Below are positions 50,874-58,495 of a stretch of DNA of 64,000 nt, in pieces. Location of the stretch: NCBI RefSeq assembly GCF_024198235.1, contig NZ_JAKCFB010000020.1, forward strand, positions 1 through 64,000, in the 5' to 3' direction. The notes under the pieces are model-generated. The model was not told where the DNA came from and ran no database searches. It was given only the letters and a program-made list of their open reading frames with translations. The position numbers and the translations under genes are program-made. How positions within the stretch are numbered: the stretch's first letter is position 1; every line of letters starts with the position of its first letter. The stretch is from Myxococcus dinghuensis (GTDB lineage: Bacteria; Myxococcota; Myxococcia; Myxococcales; Myxococcaceae).

Positions 50874-51536
50874 ATGGGCTCGTTCTGGAAGGTGCTCCAG
50901 TTGGGGGACTCGGGGTTCCCCACCGGGGGCTTCGCGCACTCGGGTGGGCTGGAGGCGGCCGTGCAGGCGGGGGAGGTGCGCGGCGCGCCGGAGCTGCGGC
51001 GGTTCCTGCGGGAGCTGCTGTGGCAGACGGGACATGGCGCGCTGCCGCTGGTGGGCGCGGCGCACCGCGAGCCTTCCACCCTTCCCGCGCTGGACGCACG
51101 CGCGGACGCGTTCCTGTCCGGCCACGTGGCCAACCGCGCCAGCCGCACGCAGGGCCGCGCGTTCCTGGACACGTGCTCGCGCATCTTCCCGAAGCCCGTG
51201 GGGCCCGTGCGCGAGGCGGCGCGCGCGGCCGGGCTGTGCTTCCACCACGCGCCCCTGTTCGGCGCGGTGCTGCGCGCGCTGGACGTGGAGCTGGCGGACG
51301 CGCAGCAACTGCTCCTGTCGCTCACGGCGCGCGGCGCGTTGTCGGCGGCGGTGCGGCTGGGCATCGTCGGCACGCACGAGTCCCACCAGCTCCAGCACCA
51401 GGCGGCGCCGCTGTTGGACGCGGTGCTGGAGCGGTGCGCGGGGTTGGGGTTGGACGACCTCGCGCAGCCCTCGCCGCTGTTGGACCTGCTGGGCTCCACG
51501 CACGACCGGCTCTATTCGAGGCTCTTCCTGTCCTGA
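50874..51536 (+). CDS. ureF: urease accessory protein UreF
   Basis: 220 residues, entirely helical. Matches UreF at LQLGDSGFPTGGFAHSGGLEAAV, FLRELLWQTGHGALPLV, RTQGRAFLDT and the C-terminal GTHESHQLQHQAAPLLD. UreF acts as the GTPase regulator of UreG on the UreD-apoenzyme complex. Stop is 11 bp before the ureG start. Confidence 0.9.
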   Translation: MGSFWKVLQLGDSGFPTGGFAHSGGLEAAVQAGEVRGAPELRRFLRELLWQTGHGALPLVGAAHREPSTLPALDARADAFLSGHVANRASRTQGRAFLDTCSRIFPKPVGPVREAARAAGLCFHHAPLFGAVLRALDVELADAQQLLLSLTARGALSAAVRLGIVGTHESHQLQHQAAPLLDAVLERCAGLGLDDLAQPSPLLDLLGSTHDRLYSRLFLS

Positions 51537-51547
51537 GGTGATGCGCA

Positions 51548-52282
51548 ATGCATGACGACCACCGCGGCCACGGCCATGACGACGACCACGACCACACGCA
51601 CGAGGACTGGGACCACCCGGGCCACTTCCACGAGCGCGAGGAGCCGAAGAAGCGCGACTACGAGGCGCGCGCGTTCACCATCGGCATCGGCGGTCCGGTG
51701 GGCAGCGGCAAGACGGCGCTCGTGCTGGCGCTGTGCCGCAAGCTGCGCGAGCGCTACCGGCTGGGCGTGGTGACCAACGACATCTTCACCAAGGAGGACG
51801 CGGAGTTCCTGGTCCGCAACCAGGCGCTGTCCCCCGAGCGCATCAAGGCGGTGGAGACGGGCGGCTGCCCCCACGCCGCCATCCGCGAGGACATCAGCCA
51901 CAACCTGCTGGCGCTGGAGCAGCTCATGGAGGAGCTGACGCCGGAGCTGCTCATCGTCGAGAGCGGCGGCGACAACCTGGCGGCGCAGTACAGCCGGGAG
52001 CTGGCGGACTACACCGTCTACGTCATCGACGTGGCCGGCGGGGACAAGGTGCCGCGCAAGGGCGGCCCCGGCATCACCCAGTCCGACCTGCTCATCATCA
52101 ACAAGACGGACCTGGCCCCCCACGTGGGCGCGGACCTGGGTGTCATGGACCGCGACGCCCGGAAGATGCGCGGGGACGGGCCGTTCGTCTTCACCCAGGT
52201 GACGAAGGACGTCGGACTCGACGAGGTGGTCGAGCACCTGGTTGGCGCCTGGCGCGCGCGCACCGGCGGCCGCCCGGCCTGA
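51548..52282 (+). CDS. ureG: urease accessory GTPase UreG with His-rich N-terminus
   Basis: 244 residues. Residues 1-28 contain ten His (positions 2, 5, 8, 10, 14, 16, 18, 23, 26, 28) with many Asp, a metal-binding arm. The GTPase has a P-loop GPVGSGKT at 49-56, the metal-binding Cys107-Pro-His109 (GGCPHAAIRED) and NKTDLAP. It loads nickel into urease with UreD/UreF. No ureE is present in the operon, so the His-rich arm may provide the nickel storage usually contributed by UreE. Confidence 0.95.
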   Translation: MHDDHRGHGHDDDHDHTHEDWDHPGHFHEREEPKKRDYEARAFTIGIGGPVGSGKTALVLALCRKLRERYRLGVVTNDIFTKEDAEFLVRNQALSPERIKAVETGGCPHAAIREDISHNLLALEQLMEELTPELLIVESGGDNLAAQYSRELADYTVYVIDVAGGDKVPRKGGPGITQSDLLIINKTDLAPHVGADLGVMDRDARKMRGDGPFVFTQVTKDVGLDEVVEHLVGAWRARTGGRPA

Positions 52283-52286
52283 CCTC

Positions 52287-52300
52287 GACAGGGCCCTGTC
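52287..52300. promoter_or_regulatory. GACAGGGCCCTGTC palindrome after ureG
   Basis: A perfect 14-bp palindrome with no loop starts 5 bp after the ureG stop. It has no loop room for a stable terminator hairpin, so a protein-binding site is more plausible than transcription stop. Target and binder are unknown. Confidence 0.35.
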
Positions 52301-52353
52301 AACAAAGCGCGCCCCAACCTCTTGGAAACACGGCGCTTTCGTGCGGAGTCGAC

Positions 52354-52377
52354 CCCGCGACGCGAAAAAGTCGCGGG
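52354..52377 (+). promoter_or_regulatory. leader hairpin upstream of the YCII-domain gene
   Basis: CCCGCGAC and GTCGCGGG pair perfectly over 8 bp with an 8-base A-rich loop (GCGAAAAA), ending 58 nt before the ATG. It may be the terminator of the urease operon or a 5'-leader element of the next gene; there is no T-run. Confidence 0.4.
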
Positions 52378-52435
52378 TGTGTCGATCCCCTCCGGCGCCA
52401 TTCGTTGCCTGGGTGAACCTCTTCCAGGAGACACC

Positions 52436-52807
52436 ATGAAATACCTGACCTTCATCCGCAGCACCGAGACCCACCGCGCTGGAGGCCCGCCGGCCGCGCT
52501 GATGGAGGCGATGGGCCAGTACGTGGAGAAGTCCTTCAAGGACGGGACGCTCGTCGACACGGGCGGCCTGCTGCCGAGCAGCGAGGGCTTCCGCGTCCGG
52601 CTCGCGAACGGGAAGCTCAGCGTCATGGACGGCCCCTTCACCGAGACCAAGGAGGTCATCGGCGGCTGGGCCATCATCCAGGCGGCCTCCAAGGAGGAGG
52701 CGCTGCGCATCTCCACCGAGTTCATGGAGCTGCACCGCAAGCACTGGCCCGAGTTCGAGGGCGAGTCCGAGGTGCGGCCCATCTTCGACCCCGGCATGGG
52801 GAAGTAG
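52436..52807 (+). CDS. YCII/DGPF-domain protein
   Basis: 123 residues, one YCII-related domain. It starts MKYLTFIRSTE and carries the diagnostic MDGPFTETKEVIGGWAIIQAAS with the DGPF turn, and FMELHRKHWPEFEGESEVRPI at the end. DGPF proteins are ferredoxin-like folds often encoded next to ECF sigma factors; no sigma gene is adjacent here. Function unproven. ATG is 8 nt after CAGGAGACACC. Confidence 0.9.
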   Translation: MKYLTFIRSTETHRAGGPPAALMEAMGQYVEKSFKDGTLVDTGGLLPSSEGFRVRLANGKLSVMDGPFTETKEVIGGWAIIQAASKEEALRISTEFMELHRKHWPEFEGESEVRPIFDPGMGK

Positions 52808-52829
52808 CAGGCGCCTGGGAGTCCTGGAC

Positions 52830-52860
52830 CGGCGGGCCCGCCCGAGCAGGGGGCCCGCCG
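52830..52860. terminator. bidirectional hairpin terminator
   Basis: CGGCGGGCCC and GGGCCCGCCG pair perfectly over 10 bp with an 11-base loop, between the convergent YCII and GXWXG-protein genes. Confidence 0.7.
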
Positions 52861-52875
52861 CGTCCGCGCCGTCGC

Positions 52876-53373
52876 TCAGTCCCGACGGAGGATGAAGAAG
52901 TAGGGCTGCGCCATGTCCCGGGCGTCCATGGCCCCGAGCAGGGTGACCTCGTCCACCTTGCGGAAGATGTCGTGGGTGGGCCAGTCGTCGTAGATCATCG
53001 TCGCGCTGAGCCGGCCCCGGTACTCGGTCATGCGCAGCCGCGCCTTGAACTTGTTCGTCTCCACGTCCGCGCGATGGGAGCCCACGGGGCCGCGAATCGA
53101 GGGGGACGGCCACTTCCTCGGGTCCACCGGGAACACGGAGCCGCGGTCCTCGGTGAAGAAGAGCAGCGGGTGCACGCTCTCCGTGTCGACGAACTCCTTT
53201 CCGTACCAGCCCGTCGCCGCGAGCATCCCGTCCATGCGGTGGCCGGTGTGCAGCTCGCTCCCCTTCCACCGGCCCTTCATGAACGCGAGGTCCACGGTGG
53301 GCAGGCCGTCGAACAGCGCGAGCGCCTGCTCCAGCGAGATGCGACCGGCCTTCACTGCCTCGTCGAACGTCAT
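52876..53373 (-). CDS. GXWXG / DUF4334-domain protein
   Basis: 165 residues from ATG 53373. The GRWKGSELHTGHRMDGMLA stretch is the GxWxG motif, and a second conserved block runs DDWPTHDIFRKVDEVTLLGAMD, characteristic of the DUF4334 family. A beta-barrel lipocalin-like fold is suspected for the family. The start codon overlaps the stop of the alcohol dehydrogenase (ATGA), so the two are translationally coupled and may act on one small molecule. Confidence 0.85.
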   Translation of the reverse strand: MTFDEAVKAGRISLEQALALFDGLPTVDLAFMKGRWKGSELHTGHRMDGMLAATGWYGKEFVDTESVHPLLFFTEDRGSVFPVDPRKWPSPSIRGPVGSHRADVETNKFKARLRMTEYRGRLSATMIYDDWPTHDIFRKVDEVTLLGAMDARDMAQPYFFILRRD

Positions 53374-54491
53374 GGGGTGTGTCCTCCGTTCATGCGCAGC
53401 ACGGGCTTGATGGCCGTGCGCGTCTCCATGTCGTGCACCGCGTCGTTGATGGCCTCGAAGTCGTAGGAGCGGCTGAGCTTCTCCAGCGGGAAGCGCCCCT
53501 CGGCGTGCAGCGCGATGAGCCGGGGGACGAAGGTCTTCGGGTCCGCGTCGCCCTCGAGGATGCCCACCAGGCGCTTGCCCACGAGCAGCCCCATCATCGG
53601 GAGCGTGACGTCCGCCTTGTCCGGACTGGGGAGGCCCAAGAGGCCGCACGTCCCCAACGGGCGCGTCACGTCGAACGCCTGACGCAGCACCTGGGGCAGG
53701 CCGACGCACTCCAGCGTGAAGTCCGCGCCGCCGCGGGTGCGCTTGAGGATGGACTTGAGGAGGTCGGGCTGCGTGGCGAGGAAGACGTCCGTGGCGCCCA
53801 GCTCGCGCGCGAGCTCGAGGCGCTGGGGGCTCAGGTCCACGGCGACGATGGTGGAGGCCCCGGCGACACGCGCCGCCATGATGGCCGCGAGCCCCACCGC
53901 GCCCGCGCCGAAGACGGCGAGCTGCTGTCCGGACTGGAGACGGAAGGCCTCGAACACCGCGCCGGCGCCCGTCTGGAAGCCACAACCCAACGGGGCGAGC
54001 AGCTCCGGTGGCGTGACGGCGGAGACCCTCACCGCGTTGTGCTGGTGCGCCAGCACGTGGGTGGCGAAGGAGGACTGGTGGAAGAAGCTCGAACGGATGG
54101 GCTCGCCCCGCCAGCGCATGGGGAACGTCCCGTCCGGCCGGGCGCCGGAGAAGTTCCCGGCGTAGCCCTGCTGACAGTAGGCGGGGTGACCGCCCTCGCA
54201 GGGAGCACAGGCGCGACACGAGAAGTAGCTGAGCACCACCGTGTCGCCGGGGACGAAGGCCGTCACGCCCTCGCCCACGGCCTGCACGATGCCCGCGCCC
54301 TCGTGCCCGAGGACCGCCGGGAGCGGGAAGCGCCCCGCGCCCGCGCGATACGTGAGGTCCGTGTGACAGATGCCACTCGCCGTCACCCGGACGAGCAGCT
54401 CGTTCGCACGTGGCGACTCCAGCTCGACCTCGTCGATGACGAAGGGACCATTCACCTCCTGCAGCAGCGCGGCACGGACCGGATGACCCAT
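53370..54491 (-). CDS. zinc-dependent alcohol dehydrogenase (aryl-alcohol type)
   Basis: 373 residues. Catalytic zinc: Cys42 and His63 (GHEG), with the third Cys in LGCGFQTGAG. Structural zinc: Cys92, Cys95, Cys98, Cys106 (SCRACAPC and AYC). NAD(P) motif GAGAVGLAAIMAARVAGA. Similar in layout to the 9540-10664 enzyme, including the extra loop after the structural zinc, so the two are paralogues. Followed by the translationally coupled GXWXG gene. A TTGGC-aatcc-GCCAA dyad lies 13-27 bp upstream of the start. Confidence 0.92.
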   Translation of the reverse strand: MGHPVRAALLQEVNGPFVIDEVELESPRANELLVRVTASGICHTDLTYRAGAGRFPLPAVLGHEGAGIVQAVGEGVTAFVPGDTVVLSYFSCRACAPCEGGHPAYCQQGYAGNFSGARPDGTFPMRWRGEPIRSSFFHQSSFATHVLAHQHNAVRVSAVTPPELLAPLGCGFQTGAGAVFEAFRLQSGQQLAVFGAGAVGLAAIMAARVAGASTIVAVDLSPQRLELARELGATDVFLATQPDLLKSILKRTRGGADFTLECVGLPQVLRQAFDVTRPLGTCGLLGLPSPDKADVTLPMMGLLVGKRLVGILEGDADPKTFVPRLIALHAEGRFPLEKLSRSYDFEAINDAVHDMETRTAIKPVLRMNGGHTP

Positions 54492-54503
54492 GGACCCATC
54501 TTA

Positions 54504-54518
54504 TTGGCAATCCGCCAA
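54504..54518. promoter_or_regulatory. TTGGC/GCCAA dyad upstream of the alcohol dehydrogenase
   Basis: Perfect 5-bp arms separated by 5 bases, in the 122-bp gap between the divergent dehydrogenase and PDZ genes, close to the dehydrogenase start. The T-N11-A pattern fits a LysR-type or TetR-type half-site, but no regulator gene is adjacent. Confidence 0.35.
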
Positions 54519-54613
54519 CGATGTCGCCACAGAATCGCTCCGACCGCGTCCGGCCCCGCGTTGAGCGTGCGGGGAGCGGCACGCTACGCTCCACCGTCCA
54601 GGGGGAACGACAC

Positions 54614-56086
54614 GTGGATCCACTGCTCGCGACGCTGCTCTGCGCCTCATTGGCGCTCACCTTCGCATCCGTGTGGCAGTCGGGGCCTCCGGCGCTCGGA
54701 GGCGCGGGGTTCGGGCTGAAGCCGGCGCCGGATGGGCGCATCCTCGTCGACACGCTCGCCCCGGGCGGCCCCGCGGACCTCGCGGGCCTGCGCCCCGGAG
54801 ACTGGCTCGTCGCCGTCAACGGCATCCCCGTCGCAAGCCTTCCTGGGCCCCAGCTCGTGGATGCCATTCGCGGCCCCGTGGGCTCCCAGCTCTTGCTTGT
54901 CTATGTCCGTGGCAACGCGCACCCCAGACAGGTCGTGATGACTCGCGCGGCGCTCGGGACGCCGCCGGGGACACAGCCACCCGAGGCGCCGCCCATGGCG
55001 CCTCGACCCCTGCCCTTCCATCCGGCGCCGCCGCAGACGCCCCTTCCCTTCCATCCGGAGCCACCCTCCGCGCGGACGACGCCTGGTGGTGTGCGACTCC
55101 TGCCCCGGACCCTCGAGGACCCCGCCGCGGGTGGCCGCACCGCGCTGCGCTTCCTCGTCCCGGAGGGATGGCAGGCCCAGGGGCACATCGCGTGGCTGCA
55201 TGAGTTCAGCGTCCTGACGAACCTGCGCCTGCGCATGAACGACCCGCGCTCCGGCGTCACCCTGGAGTGGCTGCCGACCATGCACTTCGCGTTCACCGAC
55301 CAGCTCCCGGGCCTCATGCTCCCGGGGCAGAACTGGATGGGCGCCCTCTTCGCTCCGCCCGAGTCCGACCCCGCGCGCTTCGTCGAGAGCTTCTGGGCAC
55401 CGCAGGCCCTGCCCCACCTGCGGGGTCGCAGGCCCGTCGCACGGCAGGACTTCCCACGCCGCGCGCAGCTCGCCGTCGCCAGCGACGCGGGCTGGCAGGC
55501 CCAGGCCGTCCGGCTGCGCTACACCTACGACCAGCACGGCGAGGTCTGGGAAGAAGACGTCTCCTTCACCCTCGCCCATGCCCCCATGGCCGGAGGCATG
55601 GCCATGTGGAACGTACAGTCCGCCGCCTCCTGCCGCGCGCCGCGAGGCGAACTGGACCGTCACGCCGCCCTCATCGAAGCCGTGCTCCAGAACACGCACT
55701 TCACCCCGGAGTGGCTCGCCGCCCTCACCGTCGTCCGACAACTGTTCCGCCAGGGGCTCGCCCAGCAGATGGCCGACACCGCCGCCTTCGGCCGCGCGCT
55801 CCAGCAACACAACGCCCACATCCAGCAGCTCGGCCAGCAACTGCACGAGGAGCGCATGCGGAGCTTCGACCGCATCGCCGAGAGCCAACGCGAGTACCTC
55901 GCGGGCGTGGAGACCTTCACCAATCCCTACAACCAGCACGGCATGTACCTGCCGGCCGGCTATGCCGAGCAGTGGATGAACCCCCAGGGCGAGGTCGTCC
56001 TCTCCGCCACCCCGGGCTTCGACCCCAACGCGGGCGACACCACGCACTGGCGCAAGCTGGAGCGCCGCGACCCGATGCGCTCCTGA
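54614..56086 (+). CDS. PDZ-domain membrane-anchored protein, unknown
   Basis: 490 residues from GTG 54614, behind GGGGGA. One N-terminal hydrophobic anchor (PLLATLLCASLALTFA). Residues 35-115 form a PDZ domain (LVDTLAPGGPADLAGLRPGDWLVAVNG, the classical ligand-loop region). A Pro/His/Phe-rich linker (PLPFHPAPP repeats) follows, then a beta-rich domain, then a Gln-rich coiled coil (LQQHNAHIQQLGQQLHEERM). No protease catalytic triad is visible. It may be a scaffold or sensor of the periplasm. Confidence 0.75.
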   Translation: MDPLLATLLCASLALTFASVWQSGPPALGGAGFGLKPAPDGRILVDTLAPGGPADLAGLRPGDWLVAVNGIPVASLPGPQLVDAIRGPVGSQLLLVYVRGNAHPRQVVMTRAALGTPPGTQPPEAPPMAPRPLPFHPAPPQTPLPFHPEPPSARTTPGGVRLLPRTLEDPAAGGRTALRFLVPEGWQAQGHIAWLHEFSVLTNLRLRMNDPRSGVTLEWLPTMHFAFTDQLPGLMLPGQNWMGALFAPPESDPARFVESFWAPQALPHLRGRRPVARQDFPRRAQLAVASDAGWQAQAVRLRYTYDQHGEVWEEDVSFTLAHAPMAGGMAMWNVQSAASCRAPRGELDRHAALIEAVLQNTHFTPEWLAALTVVRQLFRQGLAQQMADTAAFGRALQQHNAHIQQLGQQLHEERMRSFDRIAESQREYLAGVETFTNPYNQHGMYLPAGYAEQWMNPQGEVVLSATPGFDPNAGDTTHWRKLERRDPMRS

Positions 56087-56247
56087 GGCCCTCACGCGGC
56101 ATCGACCGCCTGCGCGCACGGGAATCCGCGGAGCGGTGCGGGCGCCGGGCGTGGAGCCTGGCCTCACCCTCATCCCAGACGGACTGACCTCCACCCGACA
56201 CACCGGGATGGACTCACGCAACATGTCTGTCCATTCGGACCCAACGC

Positions 56248-56276
56248 TTGACATCCCCTGACGGCTCCCCTATCCA
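56248..56276 (+). promoter_or_regulatory. near-consensus sigma-70 promoter
   Basis: TTGACA at 56248-56253 matches the -35 consensus exactly; TATCCA at 56271-56276 matches 4 of 6 of the -10 box; the spacer is 17 bp. It lies 160 bp upstream of the first gene of the tandem beta-rich pair. Good promoters of this type are not common in this window. The rest of the 56087-56435 gap shows no gene. Confidence 0.5.
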
Positions 56277-56435
56277 AGACATCCCATTCTCCATCACGTA
56301 CCGGTGCTCTCCGCAGAATGGGCACGCCCGTTCGCTCCGCCTGGACCTCTCGCCGCGACCGCCGAGCGAACCCACGCGTCGCAGGTCGAACCGCCGTGCC
56401 AACCGCCCAGAGGAGCGGGCACTCGAGGAGCCCCC

Positions 56436-57137
56436 ATGTATGTCCCGTCGAAAGTCGCGGACAAGCAGACTCCGTCCGTCCACGCAGCAGCCACCGGGAG
56501 TGTCTACACCCTCCCATGTACGAAGGCCGCTTCCGAGCTGGCCAGGATCTACACCGTCGCGCCGAGCGGAGGTGCCCTCGCCGCGTCGATGAGCACCTCC
56601 GACAAGGTCGGCAACGTCGCTGACGCCATCGGCTCGCTCGGGATGATCCTGAGCGCCATCCGGCGGCCCACCGACGAGCAGAACACCTTCGACGTCTCCG
56701 TCCAGAACGACACGGAGCACGTCGCCATCCCCTACAGCGTGCGGTGCAACAGCGACTGCTACGCCACGGCAAACCTGGACATCCTGACGCCAGGACAGAA
56801 CTCGACGCTGAACTTCAACCTCAACAAGGCCTTCGACGGGAACCTCGACCTCTACCTCGACTTCATCCTCTGCGCGCGGGACGCACAGACCGTGCACGCT
56901 GGCCTCCACATCACCCGCGCGAACAACGGGGAGATCGCCCCCTACTCCTTCAACACGGACTACGGGAACGTCATCTTCGACCGGAGCGAGCAGAGCAGCT
57001 CCAAGACCACGAACACGCTGCTCTACGCCGCCGCGGTGGGCGAGGGGACCGCTCCGTCGTTCGGCGTGGCCATCATGGCGACCGCGCTGGACTCGCACAG
57101 GATGACCCTGGTCCTCACCCCGTGGCGGAAGGTCTGA
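56436..57137 (+). CDS. unrecognised beta-rich protein, first of a tandem pair
   Basis: 233 residues. ATG follows CGAGGAGCCCCC. There is no classical signal peptide. About 50 polar residues precede a hydrophobic helix (VGNVADAIGSLGMILSAIRR, residues 53-72), then a beta-sandwich-like segment: FDVSVQNDTEHVAIPYSVRC, LDILTPGQNSTLNFNL, LDLYLDFILCA. It ends with HRMTLVLTPWRKV. Four Cys may form disulfides. The layout and the V-x-N-x-T / I-x-x-G signature recur in the next gene, so they look like diverged paralogues. The shape recalls actinoporin- or cytolysin-type folds but no family is proven. Confidence 0.7.
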   Translation: MYVPSKVADKQTPSVHAAATGSVYTLPCTKAASELARIYTVAPSGGALAASMSTSDKVGNVADAIGSLGMILSAIRRPTDEQNTFDVSVQNDTEHVAIPYSVRCNSDCYATANLDILTPGQNSTLNFNLNKAFDGNLDLYLDFILCARDAQTVHAGLHITRANNGEIAPYSFNTDYGNVIFDRSEQSSSKTTNTLLYAAAVGEGTAPSFGVAIMATALDSHRMTLVLTPWRKV

Positions 57138-57177
57138 CGGTTTCCGGCAACTCCACCTTCAAAATGAGGAGCAAGAC

Positions 57178-57858
57178 ATGAGCGCGAAGCAGACCTCTGC
57201 CGACAGCACGCTGACCTTCTCCGAGGGCTCGGGCGCCGCGAGAAAGGCGGGCCCTCTCATCTGGAACCACCTGAACCGCCTGGACGACAGCGAGCAGGTG
57301 GCGGCGACCCTGGGGTTCGGGGTCGTCGGCGCGGTGGCCAGCCTGGTGACCGCGGGCGTGAACCTGTGGCTGGGCGGTCGGAACATGAAGCACAACTCCA
57401 CCGACGACCACTCCCTGACCCTGAAGGTCAACAACTTCACCCCCTACACCCTGGTCACCCGGATGCTGGAGCGGGTGGAGAACGCGAGCCTGAAGAGCAC
57501 CATCGTCGCCACGGGCAAGTCGGTCGACATCGAGCTGGGGACGCGCAACTACGCGGGTGCGGCCAACAAGGACCAGGGGCCCTCCGTCCACTTCACCCTG
57601 ACGGATGGGAGCCAGGACGTCGACGTCGAGGTGCGGTTCACGGACACCACGGACAGCGGGTTCTCGGGGCAGGTCAGGATCCGCCTGGTGCGCGTGGAGC
57701 CGCTCGGATGCGAGGACCAGTCCGGCGCGAAGGCCAACACCGAGATGAAGCACCCCTTCTACACGTACGCATCCGGCAGCGGCGGCCCCAGCTTCATGCT
57801 CACCGCCTCCCCCGTGAGCAATGGCCACGCCGACATCTCCCTGACCTTCATGGCGTGA
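57178..57858 (+). CDS. unrecognised beta-rich protein, second of a tandem pair
   Basis: 226 residues. ATG follows GAGGAGCAAGAC. As in its neighbour, a hydrophobic Gly/Ala helix (ATLGFGVVGAVASLVTAGVN, about residues 43-62) precedes a beta segment with LTLKVNNFTPYTLVTRML, IVATGKSVDIELG, GPSVHFTLTDGSQDVDVEVRF and a terminal GHADISLTFMA. No signal peptide. A Gly-Pro-Ser-x-His turn and many Thr/Asp residues suit a beta-sandwich that could insert a helix into membranes, as in sea-anemone cytolysins; this is inference. Transcribed with the previous gene (40-bp gap) and followed by a hairpin. Confidence 0.7.
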   Translation: MSAKQTSADSTLTFSEGSGAARKAGPLIWNHLNRLDDSEQVAATLGFGVVGAVASLVTAGVNLWLGGRNMKHNSTDDHSLTLKVNNFTPYTLVTRMLERVENASLKSTIVATGKSVDIELGTRNYAGAANKDQGPSVHFTLTDGSQDVDVEVRFTDTTDSGFSGQVRIRLVRVEPLGCEDQSGAKANTEMKHPFYTYASGSGGPSFMLTASPVSNGHADISLTFMA

Positions 57859-57897
57859 GGGCCTCCGTCCCCCGCCCTTATCGGTCCCTGTAGCCCC

Positions 57898-57927
57898 GGG
57901 CCGTGGACCTCTCGGGGTTCACGGCCC
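57898..57927 (+). terminator. hairpin terminator after the beta-rich pair
   Basis: GGGCCGTG and CACGGCCC pair over 8 bp around a 14-base loop, 40 bp after the second gene and before the MarR operator. It separates the pair from the efflux operon. Confidence 0.5.
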
Positions 57928-57983
57928 TCCCCCCCGCCCGGCGAGCGGCGCCCCGGGCACCCCCTTGCCACCCAGGTCCAATT

Positions 57984-58001
57984 TAGATAGCAAGCTACCT
58001 A
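57984..58001. promoter_or_regulatory. MarR-type operator
   Basis: TAGATAGCAAGCTACCTA forms two 8-base arms around AA with one mismatch, in an A/T-rich patch that stands out from its GC-rich surroundings. The right arm's CTACCTAT recurs 15 bp downstream (58010-58017), overlapping the marR start. Autorepression by the adjacent MarR protein, with release by the efflux substrate, is the usual arrangement. Confidence 0.6.
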
Positions 58002-58015
58002 TTACTTCCCTACCT

Positions 58016-58495
58016 ATGGGACCTATGTCGCCATCTGCCCAGTCGCGCGTGGACCGCCAGGAGCTCGAGGAGACCTTCATCCAGGTGCTGGGGACGACCC
58101 TGCGGCAGCTTCGACGGGTGGCGGACCGGAGCTTCGTGAAGCTGGGGTTGTCGTCGGCCATGGGGACGGCGCTGACCATCATCGCCCGGCAGGAGGGCAT
58201 GGCGCAGAAGGACCTGGCGAAGGAGCTGGGCGTGGAGGGGCCCACGGTGGTGCGGTTGGTGGACCAGCTCTGCGCGCGGCAGCTCGTCTCGCGCGAGCCC
58301 ACGGCGGCGGACCGGCGGGTGCGGCTGCTGCGCGCCACGCCCAAGGGGCACGAGATGACGCGCGCGCTGACGCCGCTGCGCTCGGCGCTGCATACGCAGG
58401 CGCTCGCGGACGTCTCCGACACCCGGCTCCAGGACTGCCTGCGCGTGCTGCTGGCCTGCCAGAAGGCGGCGGAGAGCGTCGAGAACGAGTCGTGA
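58016..58495 (+). CDS. MarR-family transcriptional regulator
   Basis: 159 residues from ATG 58016 (ATG 58025 also fits). It has the MarR winged-HTH: MGTALTIIARQEGMAQKDLAKELGVEGPTVVRLVDQLCARQLVSRE, then the wing DRRVRLLRATPKGHEM. The dimer helices at both ends are present. It overlaps the FUSC gene start (GTGA), so it is co-transcribed with the efflux genes it probably represses. The operator described at 57984-58001 lies directly upstream. Confidence 0.92.
   Translation: MGPMSPSAQSRVDRQELEETFIQVLGTTLRQLRRVADRSFVKLGLSSAMGTALTIIARQEGMAQKDLAKELGVEGPTVVRLVDQLCARQLVSREPTAADRRVRLLRATPKGHEMTRALTPLRSALHTQALADVSDTRLQDCLRVLLACQKAAESVENES

Noticed and set aside
49000..51548. A long minus-strand open frame opposite ureC and ureF
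   Set aside because: It mirrors the codon bias of the urease genes and has no protein-like pattern.
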